Notes: generated by a model from the letters alone, not told the origin. DNA of 64,000 bases from Cryptomeria japonica (GCF_030272615.1 NC_081407.1:315916456-315980455), one strand, 5' to 3'; positions 23,536 to 35,911 are shown, numbered from the stretch's first letter. Numbers and translations are program-made.

Positions 23536-24989
23536 TGTTGGCATTTCATTAAGGATATTGAGAAGGTTGTTGGAGATTATTGATATAACTAAAGAAGGAT
23601 GATTACTATCTTAATAATATTATTTTGTCATTGATGTCAAGAAATTGATTTTCTGATTTAGTATGATGTTGCCATATCTTGAGAAGTATGTTTTGATGAG
23701 TATTAAGAGGTCGGTAAGTGACACAGAAAGAATGTGATAATAAAGGGGAGAAATAAGTTATTCAATGGGAAACTATTACCGAGTTAGACAATGATGAGAT
23801 TATGTTGTTTTGATTGTTTTGATATCCTACATATGTTGTTGATTATAAGTTTAATACTGTATTATGTCACCGAGCAAAGAACCTAGTCGATAAACCCTAA
23901 GGTTATCGATATCAGTTAAAGAAGGTAGAATGTTAACCGAGTGAAGTTCAGTATTAACCGAGTAACAACCGAGTTTTAATAGATCACATTGGATGAATAA
24001 AAGCATTATTTAATGGAGGATGCTGATGAGCTGGAGTTGATCAAATGATTGGTATGTCATGCAAGAAGTTTGTTAAGAATCGACGACATGGAAAATACAA
24101 GAGGAAGATCTACAACACAGATCGAACTGCATTAACCTAGCACAAGTTCCTAGGAAGGAATGCAAGTTCCAAGGTGAGGTAAAACATTTTCAGATCGAAG
24201 GATACATTGAATCTAGTCAAGTTTGATGATCTGATGGCTAAGATTGATCATGGGAAATGTGATCAAGGAGATTAAGCAGTTAGAAATTGTTTATAAATAA
24301 GGAATTGTTGATAAACAATGTATGCATAGTGATTCTATAGTAATGTTTACTGAGCACAGAAGCTTGAAGATCTGATTAAAAAACAGGTTGAGAAGCCTAG
24401 GAAGCCCAACAAGGGACAAGATAAGTCTTATGCCAAGATTGTTTTGAGCAAATAGAATCTGCTTTAGCATTTCAGATGTGAAGTTGCAGATATAATTTAT
24501 TACTGTTATTTATTTTGTAAGCGACAGGAAATCTCTTAACCGAGTGGACTTAACAGTCTTATTTGTAAACCCTCTAGCAAGGTAACATTCTAAATGAGTG
24601 TTTGAAATCCTTTGACAAGGTCACTTCTAACAAAGTGCAAGACTCTAACAAGTCTGAGGGAAATCCCTTAACCGGGTCACATCTAGTAATGTGTTTGTAA
24701 TCTTTAACAGGATTAGCTTTTAACCGAGCATACTCTAGAAGGGTATATTTCTTAGTGGGTCCAAAATCCCATAGTGATTTTTCCCTATTTGGGTTTCCAC
24801 GTTAAATCTGGTGTTATATGTGTTGTAATGTTATATGTTCATGAGTTTGAATGTTTTATAGTTTTGGTTATATATTCTGAAGTATAAGCTACCGAGGTTG
24901 AATTTGTTGAACATATTGAAGATTAAGTTTGTATGATTCACTCCCCCCCCCCCTCTCATCTTATTAACTATTGGCATCAGAGCTTTACA
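23536..24989 (+). repeat. Cop2 3' LTR, 1454 bp
   Basis: Pairs with 11961-13407. Both start TGTTGGCATT and end CTTTACA. Differences include a segment of about 20 bases present only here near 23940-23960 (AGTGAAGTTCAGTATTAACC) and scattered substitutions. Followed by TSD AAATA. Confidence 0.95.
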
Positions 24990-24994
24990 AAATA

Positions 24995-26550
24995 TGTCCT
25001 GATAAATTAATTCGATAGATAATTAAACTAACTAACAAAATTATATAAATATGTCCTAATAATGTTATTTATTATATAACACACTTTAATTGAGTATTTC
25101 TATAACTAGCTACATTCATCGGGAGTAAGGATCGTTCCTTAACAAACTAGGAAGGGATTTGAGAGAGAGAAAAGGAATTATTTTGAACAAATTACATAAC
25201 AAAAGAAAATTTGGTAGGTCTCATGGTAGATTGGACATAGATATTTTGCCAAGACTATTAAATAATACCATAATGAGGAGAGGTCTAAAGGAGATCCCAA
25301 GGAAAGATTTTGGTTTGTGTGGATTGTTATTATTCTATCATATCATAGTGTTTAAAAGTCTTCGAAGTAATACAAGGTGGAGGATGATAAATAGAAATGG
25401 AATTGTAGTTGCGATACATAATTTTTTATTATTTCAATGAGTTTCATAAGTATGAACTACTACATCATAATCTAGGGTAGGAAAAGATTATTTATGGTCA
25501 ACAAAGGAGGACATAGACCACCCTCTCAAAAATACTTTAGATCACCTTTAGATATGCATGTACAATCTTAGGAGGAGTAACATAACAATGAGTATGGAAT
25601 ATAATATTATTGGATTAAGTAATATGGTTTTGTTTTGATTTGGAGAGGTCTATATATTGTCTAGTATAAACATTAAGTGATTTTTTAATCAAATATGTTT
25701 TTAAAATAAGAGAGAGGGCCATGTTTGGACAATATGTATAGAGTGACTAATAAATGTACTTGGAATCTTTTGAAAAGGAGTTAAAAGAATTGTGTATAAT
25801 TATGCTATTATTTAATGGAATAGGAAAATTAAAAAATTAATATGTTCATAGAAAAAATTATAAATAGAATCCATAAAATATTGCAGACGTGCTTTAGTGT
25901 CCCTAGCTTTGGAAAATACAGATGATGTAGTAGAGTTAGAATGCAATGTTAAGGAAGATGCAATATATATAAAACAATCATAGTGCAAAAAGTGAAATAA
26001 TTAGTTCCTTACTAGATGATTTGTTCAAGATCTCGTACTATTTGGAATGATTTTAATTATGTTAGGAATCTAAAGGAAACCCATGATTGTTTGATAAACA
26101 CTATGTAATAATAACAACTACTAAAGTTGAATATATGGTAAAATCTATGGAGGAGATGCATTCCTTCAATTCTATTAGATTGATTTAAATTTAACATAAA
26201 TATAAATTTTGGAAATGAAACTAAAAGGCTTAGTAAACTACTAAGCTATGGTTCCAACTAAAAACTAAATGTTCACGACATTTCACCTTGGAAGTTGAAA
26301 TAGATAGATAGACAAAGAAAAAAATAACTACAAGATTCAAAGAACTAGGAGATTATTTAATATTCTAGTACCCCAATTTGGTGGGGTCATAACTCATAGT
26401 ATTTTGGGTAAAAAATGAATCTATCATATGTGTTGGAGATAATTCAGGATGCTAGTATAACTCTTCAAGAGGTTAGGCATGAATCACTCATCCTATATGA
26501 ATTTAAGGGCCAAATCCACTTTGAATTACTCAAAAATGTAAATTTAAACT
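24995..26550. other. AT-rich spacer with faint copia RNase H trace
   Basis: No confident feature. At about 26110-26160 one frame reads TTKVEYMVKSMEEMH, like the copia RNase H TTEAEYMA box, but neighbouring sequence is too decayed to call. The 93-codon open frame at 25159-25440 has no recognisable domain and biased composition, and is not called a gene. Confidence 0.4.
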
Positions 26551-28655
26551 AGAGTTTGACTTAGGCAAACCCTTATTGCCAAGCATTTCTCATTTCTTTC
26601 CGTGTGCAATAAACAAGTACAGAGTTGTAATTTTCAAGATCGGTATTATTCGTAGAGACAAATAGGTTCCCTTTTGAACAACGAAAAGTTTGGAAGACCA
26701 GAGTGACCAACATTCTAATCCCAATTATTCACATCGACCTTCTAGGAACAAATCCAAACACTCACATATTGCTCAGATCTAGGTCTGTGACTCCGTTTGA
26801 CAACTATAGCTCAATGTTTATTATGATTGCTTCAATTTACACAAATTTTCCCTAATTTCAACATCTTCAACAAAATTAAATCAAATCAACTCAAGGGAAA
26901 GAAGAGGTGCATCTAAAACACCTAGAATTTTATTAAAATCTAGATCTATTAGATACATATCTATCAAATTCCTATCTTTCCCTAATGTGATGGTCGCTAA
27001 GCAAAATTAGTGTTTTTTCTACACCCAGTGGTGGAAATCCTAATTTTCACCACCCTACATTTTGGTGAACCCAACTCCTTACGCCTATATTTATTATTTA
27101 TGTTCTCAAATATGACTTTTTATGAATTTTAAATTCAATTTTACATTTACAAGTTTAATTTTCAAGTGAATTACATAAATTTAGAGGTTAAATTCATACA
27201 AACCCTAATTTAGAATTCTAAAATTGAACTTGTGGGTTGCCTAATTTGGATTAATTATTTCAGATTTGATTTTGGAACATTTTAATTTTCAATTCTCCAT
27301 TCATAGATCTTATTTAAATCAAATTACATAATTTAGAGGTTAAATTTCACAAAAACCCTAATTTATTTTGGTTAATTTCGATTTGTGAGTCGCATAATTC
27401 ATAACTATTATTTTCAAATCTAATTTTAAATATTCAAAATGGTAATTAATAGATCTGATTTATTTTCTATTTCACATATGAGTACATTATTTTTCACTTA
27501 TGTTTATCATAATCATGTGTTGGATAATGGTTTTTGTCACTTCACATTGCTTCTTTTCATTCATATCACTTTGGCATATTGCATTTTTATAATTTCCATA
27601 TTGCTTCCTATTAATTAAATCAATCTCAAAGCTTTTATCCATGATGCCTGTTGTGTTATGGTTATATTTTTAGAAAAATACATTACATATATATAGATCA
27701 CATCAAATATTTTGTAGATCATAATCCTAGAGATACTACTAAAAAACCTAATACTTGTACTTCTCTTATGGTATCTAATGTGAATTTATAACTTAGAGAA
27801 AATACTCCTATCAATGATCTCTCTAATGAAGATCAAGCATTGAAGAGAAACATGGAACCATCTTCTTCTCATACTCATACCTTGATGCAAGGGAGGCAAG
27901 ATCAAAATATTGGTGTTTCAATCTCTCTAGATCTCCCTCATTCTCCTAGAGCCTATCTTAATCATCATAACATTTGTAGAGAAAATGATGTTATTTGTTT
28001 CATTCATGATCTATCTCCCTACATAATATTAAGTAAATATGAGGCCTTATATGATAAGGATCTTCCTTCCCAACCCATACAAGAGGACATGCATGATGAT
28101 AGAAAGGAGAATCTCCCTACATAGTATATTCCTTCATCTAATTTTCCCTTTGTTCCTCCTAAATACACTTACACTATAAATTTTAAAGAAATGTATTATA
28201 ATGTTACTCCTCATTCTCAATTTAAAAGATCTAATAGGAGTGGCTATAACATAATATCAAAATAAGGTTTTAGAGGACAAGGACTTAGAAATTTTGAAAA
28301 AGGAATTAAAGTCCCTATAAACCCTCCTACACAAATTACTACCTAAGATCTAGGACATTATCATGATTCACCTATGGATGATCTCCTTATAATTCAAAAA
28401 TTTAAGGATTATCTTGCAATACAAAAGACTTATCGTTCAGCTAAAGGTGCTTCTTCTTCAAACACTCATTTTCGTTCATATCATCAAACTCATGACTATC
28501 ACGCTAATGATTGTCTGGATTTCCAAAAAAGTATGCAAGAACTAGTTGATAATGGAATTATTAAAATCACATATTACAAGCCATCTTCTTCTAACAACCC
28601 TTATCCTAAATCACAAGAGACAAGACTTACTCCTACTGATGACCAAGAGAATTGG
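26551..28655 (+). mobile_element. Ty3 fragment, plus strand (LTR end, PBS, gag remnant)
   Basis: From about 26560 the sequence aligns with the 3' half of the Gyp6 LTR (reverse of 36294-36900) and ends CCTACA at 27059. TGGTGAACCCAAC (27063-27075) is the primer site, the same type as in Gyp6 and Gyp7. The leader and gag-like part (27480-28642) match Gyp6 35911-34790 in inverse orientation. Both ends are truncated: no LTR start on the left, and at 28643-28661 the sequence switches to copia. Confidence 0.8.
27063..27075 (+). promoter_or_regulatory. Ty3 primer binding site (TGGTGAACCCAAC)
   Basis: Placed three bases after the LTR end CCTACA. The equivalent sites in Gyp6 (36278-36290, minus) and Gyp7 (50615-50627) read TGGTGAACCCGAC. 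The matching tRNA is not identified here. Confidence 0.7.
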
Positions 28656-28660
28656 AAGAG
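27500..28660 (+). pseudogene. Ty3 gag-like remnant
   Basis: Broken reading frames parallel those of Gyp6. One part at 27840-28124 (MKRNMEPSSS ... DMHDDRKENLPT) is followed by a decayed GQGL-type glycine motif near 28271-28286. A final part at 28374-28650 carries [20 protein letters not shown], related to the C..H....H....C segment that precedes the protease in Tat/Athila-type elements; its first Cys is Ser. No RT or integrase follows. Confidence 0.65.
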
Positions 28661-29087
28661 GATGGATGTGAGGTCAGCCTTTTCAAATGGTGAATCGAAA
28701 GAGGAAGTCTACGTTGAGCAACTAGATGGATTTTCATTGACAGATGAAGAAGACATAGTATGCAGACTGAAGAAAGCATTGTATGGACTCAAACAAGCCC
28801 CTAGAGCTTGGTACACCAGATTGGACATGTATTTGATGAAGTTGGGATTCTGTAAAGGTACTGTTGATAGTAATTTATACTTCAAGATTAATAATGATAA
28901 TATTCTGATTGTTGAATTTTTTGTTGATGGCATTATTTTTGGAGGAGATGATGATTTGAGTAAGAAGTTTGTTGATGATATGCAAAAAGAGTTTGAGATG
29001 TCTATGATAAGAGAGATGAAATTATTTCTGGATTGTAAATTACACAGACTGATAAAGGCATTTTCATATCTCAATCAAAGTATGTGA
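28374..29087 (+). pseudogene. Chimeric open frame: Ty3 gag remnant fused to copia RT
   Basis: A 237-codon frame without stop. Residues 1 to about 90 belong to the Ty3 fragment ([22 protein letters not shown]). From about residue 96 ([12 protein letters not shown]) it is copia RT with [28 protein letters not shown] and a catalytic box reading FVDGI, where the second Asp is Gly. The join lies between 28643 and 28661, judged from the inverted Gyp6 copy that continues differently. It arose by DNA rearrangement; the dead catalytic box and lack of a promoter argue against function. Confidence 0.85.
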
Positions 29088-29839
29088 AGGAATTACTAAA
29101 GAAGTTTGGGTTAGATGATTCCAAACCTTTTGGAACTCCTATGGTAACTGGATACAAGATTGCAAAAGATGATGAATCTCCAAAGGTTAACCAGGCCCTA
29201 TATAGATCTATGATTGGTGGATTTCTATATTCGACTCAGACTAGACCTAACATTATGAATGTTGTATGTCTTGTTGCAAGATTCTAGGCTAATCCTAAGG
29301 AAAGTCATGTTATTGTTGTTTATTATGGCTTGTGGTATCTGAAGAATGACGATTTCATTTTAAGTTCTTATACTGATGTTGATTGGGCAGGTCATGTTGA
29401 TGACTAGAAGAGCACTACCAGTGGTGGATTCTTTTTGGGAAAGAAGTTGATTTCTTGGGAAAGTAAGAAGCAAGATGCTATTTCTTTATCTATTGCAGAA
29501 GATGAATACATTGTTTCTGCTAGCAATTTTACTCGGGTAATTTGGATGAAGAAGATGCTAAAGGATATTATAGTTGTTTATAATGAAACTCTTGTTATAT
29601 ATTGTGACAATTCAAGTGCTATCAATATCTCTAAGAATTCGGTATTGCATTCTAAGAAAAAACATATATCAATCAAGTTTCATTTCTTGAAATAGAAAGT
29701 GAATGGGAAAGAAGTCAGATTGGAGTATGTATCTACAAAGGAACATATTGCAAATATCTTCATGAAACCTTTGCCTGTAGATACATTTGTATATCTGAGG
29801 GAGAATTTAGGGGTGATTGCCCCTCCTAGTGTGAACTAG
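29084..29839 (+). pseudogene. Cop4 RNase H region
   Basis: A one-base frameshift near 29035 separates it from RT. Reads KKFGLDDSKPFGTPM, MIGGFLYSTQTRPNIM, then stop TAG at 29285 and another TAG in D*KSTTSGG (about 29405). It continues with SIAEDEYIVSA and IYCDNSSAINIS, a TAG at 29693, and ends near 29839 after FMKPLP. The missing ~30 codons around 29300-29340 mark a small deletion. Confidence 0.88.
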
Positions 29840-30171
29840 ATGCATTGAGTTGCATCAATCCGATGGAATTCATAGTCTTATCATGATATCAGGATTGATG
29901 AGTGGTTGTTGCTACTCAGGGGAAGTAGTTAGTGTGTGATTATGTTGTTTAGATTTGTAAGTTTGTTCTAAGAGGGAGATAATAATTATTTGTGTATGCC
30001 TTTAGCATTGATGTCAAAGGGGGAGAGATGCATGTGAAAATTTGCCTTATCTATCTGAGGTAGAGATTTATGTGTGCATGATCTCAAGGGGAGATTGTTG
30101 GAGTTGATTTATTTCTTTGCATTGATTGTTTTTTACATTCATATGTTGCCATCAATGCCAAAGGGGGAGAT
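29840..30171 (+). promoter_or_regulatory. Cop4 3' untranslated region and PPT
   Basis: Purine tracts at about 30018 (AAAGGGGGAGAGA), 30089 (AAGGGGAGATTG) and 30160 (AAAGGGGGAGATTG); the last abuts the LTR. TTGCCATCAATGCCAA (30147-30162) precedes it, as in Cop3. Confidence 0.75.
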
Positions 30172-31520
30172 TGTTGGATATTAGAGTTGTTCAAATGTGT
30201 TGTTATCATTAATGTCAATATATTCATGTGTTTCTTGTGCTTTGATGTTGCAGAGAGTTGGTTTGGTTGCAAATATGATGATGCAAATTAATGGGTTTTG
30301 AGATACTTATCTCTAGTTGATTCGGTATGAGTTTTAGTGTTCTGGAAGGTGATTTGATCAAGTTATGTAATCCGGTGTGATGATTGGTTTTTCTGTTGAT
30401 TTTGTATTGCAGAGTTGTGATTTATTTCAAGTTTGTATTGCTCCGGAATTAATTATTTATGTTCTATAGATTTTGGAGAGTTTTCGATACATTCATGTGT
30501 GTCCTCGGTTCAGGTGGTTCATGATTTGAAACTTTTACAAGCATATCTTTCAGTTTGTCAGTAAGTTATGTTGGTGTTCTTGAGCTCTGGAAGGGAAATG
30601 ATGATGATAGATAGTTATCCGAGTTATTGTGGTTGTTGTGGAGGAATGCATGTTGCTTGTTGATGTTCTTAGATCATGTTCTATGTTTTTTGATTGTTCG
30701 CATTGATCGTGGTGTGCATTATTAAATATTTATTGGTCCAGTGGTATTCTTTGTGTTATACTACTTTTTGGTCGATCTAATGGTTGTTGCATGTTGCGGA
30801 TTATTTTGGTGACATATTCAGTTGCATTGAGGTTTTCATTTGGGTCCATGATATGTCCTTGATAACATTGTATTGGTCTATATTTTGATTTATGTATCAT
30901 GTGATGTAATTTTGTAATTAGGTCTTATATGTTGATTTGACCTTGAAATATAGGTTGATGAATTGTATAAATACATGTAAAATTCATTTGAAAAAAGTAA
31001 TCTGCATGTGAAAATATTGTTTTGATCCTTCAATAGTAGAGGAGAAAAGAAAAGAAGTACAAAAGAGTGTGCAGAAGTGTGAAGAGAAGAGAAGTGTTGC
31101 AGTGCAGACACTGTGCTTAACCGAAATTGTGATTAGGCATTTGGAGATGCTATTCTTTCAGTTCATATAATCCAGATTGTTTTTTGATCTATGTAAGGTA
31201 GTGATCCTTCCTAGGGTTGTAGCCCTTTTTTGTTCTTGAGCAGTGAGCTTTAGGAAAGGTGCTTGAATGCATGTGCATTCCCCATTGCAATATTTACTCA
31301 TACTAAGTTACAAAGTATCATCATATTGTGGGTAGTATCCCACCATGGTTTTTTCCTTGACTGGGTTTCCATGCCAAAAATTTGTGTGTTGTTGATGTGA
31401 CGTTTATCTTTTCTATTGTTGTTCTTGATCAAATCTTAAGTTGAGATTAAATTGTTTAAGTTTGGTGAAAATTGATTCGCCCCCCCCCCTCTCATTTTTC
31501 CTACATTGTTGTTGCCAACA
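30172..31520 (+). repeat. Cop4 3' LTR, 1349 bp
   Basis: Begins TGTTGGATATT and ends GTTGCCAACA, with a perfect TGTTGG/CCAACA terminal inverted repeat. Contains TTATCATTAATGTCAA (30203-30218), GGTTTTTTCC/GGGTTTCCATG near 31347-31370 and a C-run at about 31476-31486. A related, 3'-truncated LTR lies at 60872. Confidence 0.92.
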
Positions 31521-31599
31521 TATAGGAGATAAGGATTAAGACATGCTATATTAGGGGCACAAACATGAGGTGTAAATTGGTTGGTGACAATTTACGATG
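31521..31599 (-). repeat. Gyp6 3' LTR fragment
   Basis: On the minus strand starts TGCAGCATCGTAAATTG and matches the 5' LTR start (46329-46297 and 37474-37434), including CAATTTACACCTCATG. Cut at the Cop4 LTR edge after 79 bases. Confidence 0.85.
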
Positions 31600-31611
31600 C
31601 TGCATTTAGCC
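31600..31611 (-). promoter_or_regulatory. Gyp6 polypurine tract
   Basis: Minus strand reads AAAGTAGGGGCTAAA before the LTR start, the counterpart of AAAGTGGGGGCTAAA in Gyp7 (55965-55979). Confidence 0.8.
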
Positions 31612-33294
31612 CCTACTTTGATTGGAGTATGAGCCTATGCAAATACTCATGGTAAAGTAGGTGAAAGATGAAAGATGGGAGAAATTCGGAGCACAATCAC
31701 AAGGAGTATAAGACAACACTAATTTTGAGGAACTAAGCCCCCAATCTTAGGATCTTAACTCACTCAATGATGTGCAAGGGAACACAAAACAAGACAAAAA
31801 AAATTCAAAAGGAAAAAGACACACAACACAAAAGCTAAAAACTAAAAACAAAACCTCAAGTCAACTAGTTGAAGCAACCTCGATATCAAAATTTCTCAAT
31901 GACTAATATCATTCTTGAAAAATGCCATCTCAAGAACACAAGTGATCACATAAAAGAGAAAGAGCATGCATCATCCATGAACTACCAATAGAAAAGTTAT
32001 GGGCTCATGAGAACAAAGGAAGAATCATAGATACACACTCTAAATGTGTTTTTCTAGGTGATCCATAAGAAGAAGGGAGAGGACATGGATACACATTCTA
32101 GATGTGTTTTTCTAGGTGATCCATGTTGGGGATGAGAGTAGAATATTCTAGTTGTATTTTCCTAGTTCCACTCATCCTTGTGTGTGTGTGTGCAAATGAT
32201 TTTTGGTTTCAGGTGTTAATAATCTCATATAAGAGTTTTTTTTCTCTGGTTTTAAGCATGCAACAACCTGTGTAAGACATGTAAGGAAAATACAAATGTG
32301 TGTCTGATATCGGGAACATCTCATGTAAGAGTTTGTTTGCTTTGGTTTTGAGAATGTGTAACCCTTTGTAAGGAAAATATATGCCTAGTTTCGAGGACAT
32401 CTCGTGTAAAATTTTATTTTCTCTGGTTTCGAGAATGTGCACCCCATCTAAAACATATATAAATGTTGCATCTATTTTTTATCATGAAGCATCTCATATA
32501 ATACTTTGTTTTGTCTAGTTTTGAGTCTAAACACCCCATTTAAGACATGAAAAAATAAAGTACAATATAGTACAAATAGGGTGGTATGTATTCCCCCCCT
32601 TAAGATGTCAACATAGCCCTATGTTGATGTCTTAAGGAAGCTAAAAATAAGTATACCCACCTTCAACACCAAGGAGATATCTTTTTTAGGAAACAACATT
32701 CATAAATCCAAGCTAAAGAGGCAATACTCTTACAAGAAAGTATAAGATAGTTGTAAAAGAGATATCTTGCAACAAATTTAAAGATGATCCTTAGAGGAGA
32801 AGAGATTTTTCTCAAAATACATCTATCTCCAAGAGGAGTTCTTGAACAAACATAACATCTTCTACCAAAGGAAGGGAAGGAGAACAAGAATGCATACCTT
32901 CCCCCTTTTTCTAGGTGAAAATGATTCTTGAGGAAGGATGACACACTTTTGACCCAATGTGAGGGGTAAGTTTATAATAGATATACATTGCTAAGTATAA
33001 AGAGGTTGTATTCAAATATACACACCTCTTGTATAAGAGATAATCCCTGAGAAAACAACTGCTTCACACATGGAATGACATCAAATCATAAGGAAACACC
33101 ACTCAACAAAGGAAAAGTGGATCCTTAGAAAGAAAAAGGAAAATATCAATTCCCCCCAAGAATAGGGACAATGAGAAGGATTACACAACCTCTAAGGAGA
33201 GATTAGACATATAGAAAATGCACAATGTACTCACATGAAGGAATATTAAATGTGAGAAAAGACATCAAGATATGTAAAATGTAACTCTAAAGAA
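31612..33294. other. Gyp6 non-coding interior with short tandem repeats
   Basis: No domain. A 37-base segment (GATACACA.TCTA.ATGTGT..CTAGGTGATCCAT) occurs at about 32030-32067 and 32088-32124, period 58. A degenerate repeat of about 86-91 bases, marked by CATCTC(A/G)T(G/A)TAA, runs from 32215 to about 32550 in four copies. The stretch 33165-33299 resembles 34186-34330 on the far side of the solo LTR. Confidence 0.6.
32215..32550 (+). repeat. Degenerate ~90-bp tandem repeat, four copies
   Basis: Copies are marked by CATCTCATATAA-like words at about 32222, 32308, 32398 and 32489, each followed by a TTTTCTCTGGTTT-like block and an ..ACCCCATTTAAGACAT-like block. Divergent, so old. Confidence 0.7.
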
Positions 33295-33299
33295 GAGGT

Positions 33300-34180
33300 T
33301 GTTGGGATCTAAGAACACTAAGAGGGGGGTATAGTTTTTAACTTTCTACACCATGCAAGTATGTATCGGTAAACAAATAAGCATATAACAAGAAGAAAAT
33401 AAATCATCCATATAAATGAACTCCATAACACATAGAATTTATACGTGGAAAACCTCAATGAGGAAAAACTACGGTGGGATTTGTGACCCACAATATCAAT
33501 TCACTGGCCATATGAAAAGAAATTACATAAACAGGGGCTTGCACTTGTAGGAAGGCATACTACCTAGAGCATACTGATCATCACTAAAGAGCCTCACTAA
33601 CTACAAGCTTTCTGCCAAAGTAAATTAATTAAAATGAACTCAAGAATGCATCTGCTATGCCAAATAGAGTTCTAGTTCTGGTTCTGCTCTGTACCGGTTC
33701 ACAATCTTGAACTATTACTGGTATTACTTCTCCTCCAATAATCTTTCCTAGCTATCTATATATCATTTCATGAAATAATGTTTGCATACAAAAATGATCT
33801 TCATACATATATTTTGCATCTCACAGTTCTGCTATATGTCTATCTCTATACCATTTCTATATGTTAAATTGACCTAGCAGATTGAATTGTATACCTATTA
33901 CATATGATATGCCTTATGTCAGCTTACAATGCATTTAAAAAGAATATTCAATGTCAGCCTCCACAATAATTACAAATTGATTTACTAAAATAAATATTTC
34001 TTGATGTCGGCTTCCTTGAAGTACTGATGTTGGGTGTCGATGTAGCCCTGAATGCTTCCAATGCTGGTATCTGCCAGTATAGTGCCAGTTTGTGACTTCC
34101 ATCAAGTCTTGTTGCCTTCTATCTGATCTTGTTGCCATCAATGACAAAAAAATGAATCCAATGAGTGTCAATTGCCAATA
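33300..34180 (-). repeat. Solo copia LTR in Gyp6, minus strand, TSD GAGGT
   Basis: Identical 5-base TSDs GAGGT at 33295-33299 and 34181-34185. On the minus strand it opens TATTGGCAATTGAC (TG changed to TA) and carries TTGTCATTGATGGCAA (34132-34147). It ends with a C-run and GATCCCAACA. There is no internal sequence, so the two LTRs recombined and left one. Confidence 0.93.
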
Positions 34181-34185
34181 GAGGT

Positions 34186-34789
34186 AATATTCAAAGAGAG
34201 AAGGAAAGAATTAGACGAAGGATCACAAACTCCCCTAAAGAGAGATTAATCATAAGGGACATACCATTCCAAGTAAGACAGGACATCAAAGTATGAGAAA
34301 TGTAACCCCTAAAGGGAATATTGAAACCTAGATAGAGATAATAGATAAGATAGAGGCAAGAATGAATTATGTTTGTGCTCCAAGATGTTTGTAATTGAAA
34401 AAGAATCACCTCTTATGACAGAGACTACTAGTGCCATAGGGTGAGGAGAAACATGGAGGGTGAATGGAGTGCTAAGTCACTACCTCTTCACCAAGGAAGA
34501 GTGCAAGTTCCAATAAGAGCTATGTGAGCCCTATCATATAGGTCTCAAGTGAACAAATATTTTAAATGATTCACACTTTCCAAGAGAATTAGAATAACTA
34601 CAATGAAAAAGAAAATGTTCATTACTTCCTTATGCTTACAATTGTAATTAATTTTAATGAAAGAAAAAATAACATTCTTATCATACTTCAATCTCCAAAA
34701 GGTTTTAGTGGCTAATTTTTTTTCGGTCATCAATAGGTGTAGGTCTTGTCTCTTGTGATGTAGAACAAGAATTAATTAGAAGAAGATGG
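34186..34789. other. Gyp6 interior, non-coding
   Basis: Continuation of the Gyp6 interior after the solo LTR. No domain seen on either strand; short frames at 34191-34409 and 34545-34733 are low-complexity. Confidence 0.5.
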
Positions 34790-35911
34790 ATGGTCATCTA
34801 TGATTTTAATAGTTCCATTATCAACTAGTTCTTGCATACTTTTGTGAAAATCTGGACAATCATTAGCATGATGATCATGAGTTTGATGATATGAACAAAA
34901 AGGAGTGTTTGAAGAAGAAACATCCTTAGATTGACGATAATTCTTATGTCTTGAAAGATAATCTTTAAAGTTTTGAATTCTAAGGAGATCATCCTTAGGT
35001 GAATCATGATAATGTCCTAGCCCTTCGGTAGCAATTTGTGTAGGAGAGTTTATAGGGACTCAAATTCCTTGTTCAAATTTTCCAAGTCCTTGTCCTCTAA
35101 ACACTTGTTTTGATATTATATTATAGCCACTCCTATAAAAGATTTTTAATTGAGAATAAGGAGAAACATTATAATGAATCTCTCTAAAATTTGTAGTGTA
35201 AGTGTATTTAGAAGGAGCAAAGGGAAAAGTAGATGAAGAAGGAATATCTTGTGTATAGAGACTTTCCTATCTATCATCATGCATATCCTCTTTGAGGGGT
35301 TGGGAAGGAAGATGATTATCATCTAAGGCCTCATCTTTAATTAATGTTATGTGGGGAGATAGATCATGAATTAAATTCATAACATTATATTCTCTGCAAA
35401 TGTTTTGATGGTTAAGATAGGCTCTACAAGAATAAGGGGGATCTAGAGAGATTGAAATAGGTCAATATTTTGATCTTTCCCCCCTTGCACTAGGGTATGC
35501 CTGTGTGCTCTTAAATGCTTTCTCTCCATTAGAGAGATCATTGATAGGAGTATTATCTCTTTCTTCATTCACATTGGATACACTACGAGAGGTACAAGTA
35601 TTAAGTTTTCCATTACCATCTCTAGGATTAGGATCTACAAAAGCTTTGATGTGATCTACATATGTAATGCATTTTCCTAAAAATATCACCATAAAGAAAC
35701 ATGTACTATGGATAAAAGATTTGATATTGAAAATATTAATAGGAAGCAATTTGGAAATTATAAAAATGCAATATGCCAAAGTGCTATGAATGAAAAGAAG
35801 CAATTTGAAATGAAAGAAACCATTATCCAACACATGATTATGATAAATATAAGTGAAAAACAACGTAATCATATGTGAAATAACAAATAAATCAGATATA
35901 TTAAGTGTCAT
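34790..35911 (-). pseudogene. Gyp6 gag-like remnant
   Basis: Frame 35911-35462 reads MTLNISDLF ... YVDHIKAFVDPNPRDGNGK. Further down, broken frames show a glycine motif GQGLGKFEQGI (about 35060-35095), which resembles the G-patch-like motif of Tat-type elements. Next come DDLLRIQNFKDYL and CSYHQTHDHHANDCPDF (about 34845-34905), the C..H....C segment seen in Tat/Athila gag. The plus-strand Ty3 fragment at 27500-28650 is its homologue. No pol domain follows before the PPT. Assignment to gag is by motif only. Confidence 0.65.

Larger units (their letters stand above)
11961..24989 (+). mobile_element. Cop2: Ty1/copia retrotransposon, split by Cop3
   Basis: Two LTRs (11961-13407 and 23536-24989) are flanked by identical 5-base TSDs, AAATA at 11956-11960 and 24990-24994. 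The interior holds PBS, gag and protease up to 14784, then Cop3, then integrase, RT and RNase H from 20547. About 150 codons between protease and integrase core (the HHCC domain) are absent, lost in the deletion that also removed most of the Cop3 3' LTR. Broken and non-functional. Confidence 0.95.
28656..31520 (+). mobile_element. Cop4: 3' half of a Ty1/copia element
   Basis: Contains the second half of RT, RNase H, a 3' UTR with several purine tracts and a complete 3' LTR (30172-31520). Gag, protease, integrase and 5' LTR are missing. On the right it abuts the Gyp6 3' LTR fragment at 31521, so Cop4 probably inserted into that LTR before the deletion. Confidence 0.88.

Noticed and set aside
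25159-25440. 93-codon open frame in spacer
   Set aside because: No domain, no start context, no neighbour with a related role; chance length in AT-rich DNA cannot be excluded.
26105-26160. Copia RNase H-like words (TTKVEYM)
   Set aside because: Only about 15 residues match and the surroundings do not; kept as a note in the spacer entry.
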